Below are positions 63,174-64,000 of a DNA stretch of 64,000 nucleotides, piece by piece. Numbering within the stretch: position 1 is the first letter of the stretch; every line of letters begins with the position of its first letter. The DNA is taken from positions 1,178,001 to 1,242,000 of the forward strand of contig JAOANU010000004.1 of NCBI GenBank assembly GCA_034387635.1, written 5' to 3'. Position numbers and translations under genes: made by a program. The stretch comes from Rhodosporidiobolus odoratus. Its lineage: Eukaryota; Basidiomycota; Microbotryomycetes; Sporidiobolales; Sporidiobolaceae. The notes under the pieces are model-generated. The model did not search any database. It had not been told where the DNA came from and saw nothing but the letters and a program-made list of their open reading frames with translations.

Positions 63174-64000
63174 ATGGGCTCATTCACCTCCTCCCTCTCT
63201 CCACCCAATGCTCCGTCACCTACCGCTTCAGCTGGCTCGTACACACCCACCTATGGGCACGTCCACCAGGCCCTCTCCATTCTCGTAGCGGGGCGCCACC
63301 TTCCACCCGAGATTGCGATACAAGTTCTCAACCTCGCGTAAGTTCCTTCCACTACCCTGTCTCCGGCCCCACCTTTAGTCAGTTCATCTTAACCCTTCGT
63401 CCTTCTCTAGGGAATACCACCCGACACTAGTATCGATCTCAAACATACTGCCATCGCAATCCGTTATGATTCGATCGAGCCCGACTGGCGAGAAAGTCTC
63501 GAAAGTGCTGAATGTAAGCGACGAGTTACCTAGCTGGGAGGGCGCGCCGACTGAAGTTGTGAGTCGCATTAGGGTGAAGACGAACAGCAGGGATCAGGGT
63601 GCGTCTCCGGACCGCTCATTTGCTCATCCACACTGCGACAATAATCTCACGTAGGTTGCTTTTCTTCTTTCTTGGCTGCCAGGCTTCTCCTCTTTTCCGG
63701 AATATCACGGCACCCGTCAAGCTTCCTCCAGCTGGTTCGAGCTCGTGCTCCTGCGCCCCGATCATACAACTCCACAAACACCTGCAGCTGCTCGCGACTC
63801 CCCTGTCTCAGCGTCGCAACCTACAGCAGAACCTCCACCACCGCTTCCCTTGCCCATTCCCGGCGCCTTTCCCTCCTCCTTCGTCGCCTCAGCTCCTGGT
63901 AGCCCTCCAAACCCACATAGCCAACATGAGCGGGACCGTGGCAAACAATCCTACAAGCCTGTCCTGACCGCGCGCCTTCATTCCAACATCCACGCCTCCC
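63174..64000 (+). CDS. Conserved fungal protein of unknown function (5' part; runs off right edge)
   Basis: Begins MGSFTSSLSPPNAPSP and splices through exons near 63174-63338, 63412-63599 and 63682 onward. The joints are phase-consistent and produce an unbroken frame to the window end. After a helical segment (HVHQALSILVAGRHLPPEIAIQVLNLAEYHP, F-box-like in pattern: LP-EI-x-LNLA), comes the stretch SRIRVKTNSRDQGFSSFPEY-HGTR-x5-WFELVLLRP. The elements SRDQG(F/W)S, HGT and WFE recur together in a family of fungal proteins of unknown function. After it lies a Pro/Ser/Thr-rich linker. Length and the rest are outside the window. A cytosolic or nuclear F-box-like adaptor is one guess. Confidence 0.7.

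Overview
The window is nuclear DNA from a GC-rich fungus. Genes are multi-exon with short introns (about 50-100 nt) whose donors are mostly gtgcgt, gtacgt or gtgagt. Translation elongation factor 3, a fungal factor, is present, together with an NCS1 permease, a zuotin, a Cns1-type co-chaperone and a Pho85-type cyclin. The intron-dense, short-intron, CT-rich-leader style looks like a basidiomycete yeast of the Rhodotorula/Sporobolomyces kind (Microbotryomycetes). That placement is inference from gene style, not from a marker comparison.

Layout. 1-16.7 kb: the 5' part of a secreted cysteine-rich modular protein (-), a wax-synthase-like MBOAT acyltransferase (-), a small nuclear-looking disordered protein (+), a short single-membrane-span protein (+), a type II membrane glycosyltransferase-like protein (+), zuotin ZUO1 (+), a BTB-like protein with damaged reading frame (-), a small mitochondrial-looking protein (+), a MYND zinc-finger protein (+), then 1.7 kb without a convincing gene. 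16.7-29.3 kb: eEF3 (-) with a start codon split by an intron, an NCS1 permease (-), a PPR-like mitochondrial protein (-) divergent from CNS1 (+). 30.6-47.8 kb: a Pcl-type cyclin (+), a GH16 beta-glucanase (-), a nucleoside hydrolase (-), an AHSMGG lipase with a Ser-Pro repeat (-), Tudor-SN/SND1 (-), divergent from a sphingoid base kinase (+). 48-64 kb: a second, decayed BTB-like copy (+), a heat-shock-factor-type regulator (-), a probably broken relative of the 7-kb glycosyltransferase (+), tRNA m5U54 methyltransferase TRM2 (-), a gene-poor stretch holding a clean hAT-type MITE, an uncertain Ser/Pro-rich gene (-), ribosomal protein eL42 (-), and the start of a conserved fungal protein of unknown function running off the right edge (+).

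How the genes fit together. There is no operon and I see no biosynthetic cluster. Translation and proteostasis are well represented (eEF3, ZUO1, CNS1, TRM2, eL42). Two divergent pairs share very short promoters (PPR/CNS1 about 121 bp; SND1/sphingoid kinase about 182 bp). The most unusual items are the cysteine-rich protein, in which three six-cysteine modules are each cut by a phase-1 intron at the same place; the initiator codon of eEF3 split by an intron; and a 453-bp hAT-like element with perfect 16-bp terminal repeats and an 8-bp target duplication, inserted in a 26-bp tandem repeat. Three members of multicopy families (two BTB-like, one glycosyltransferase-like) appear to be decaying.
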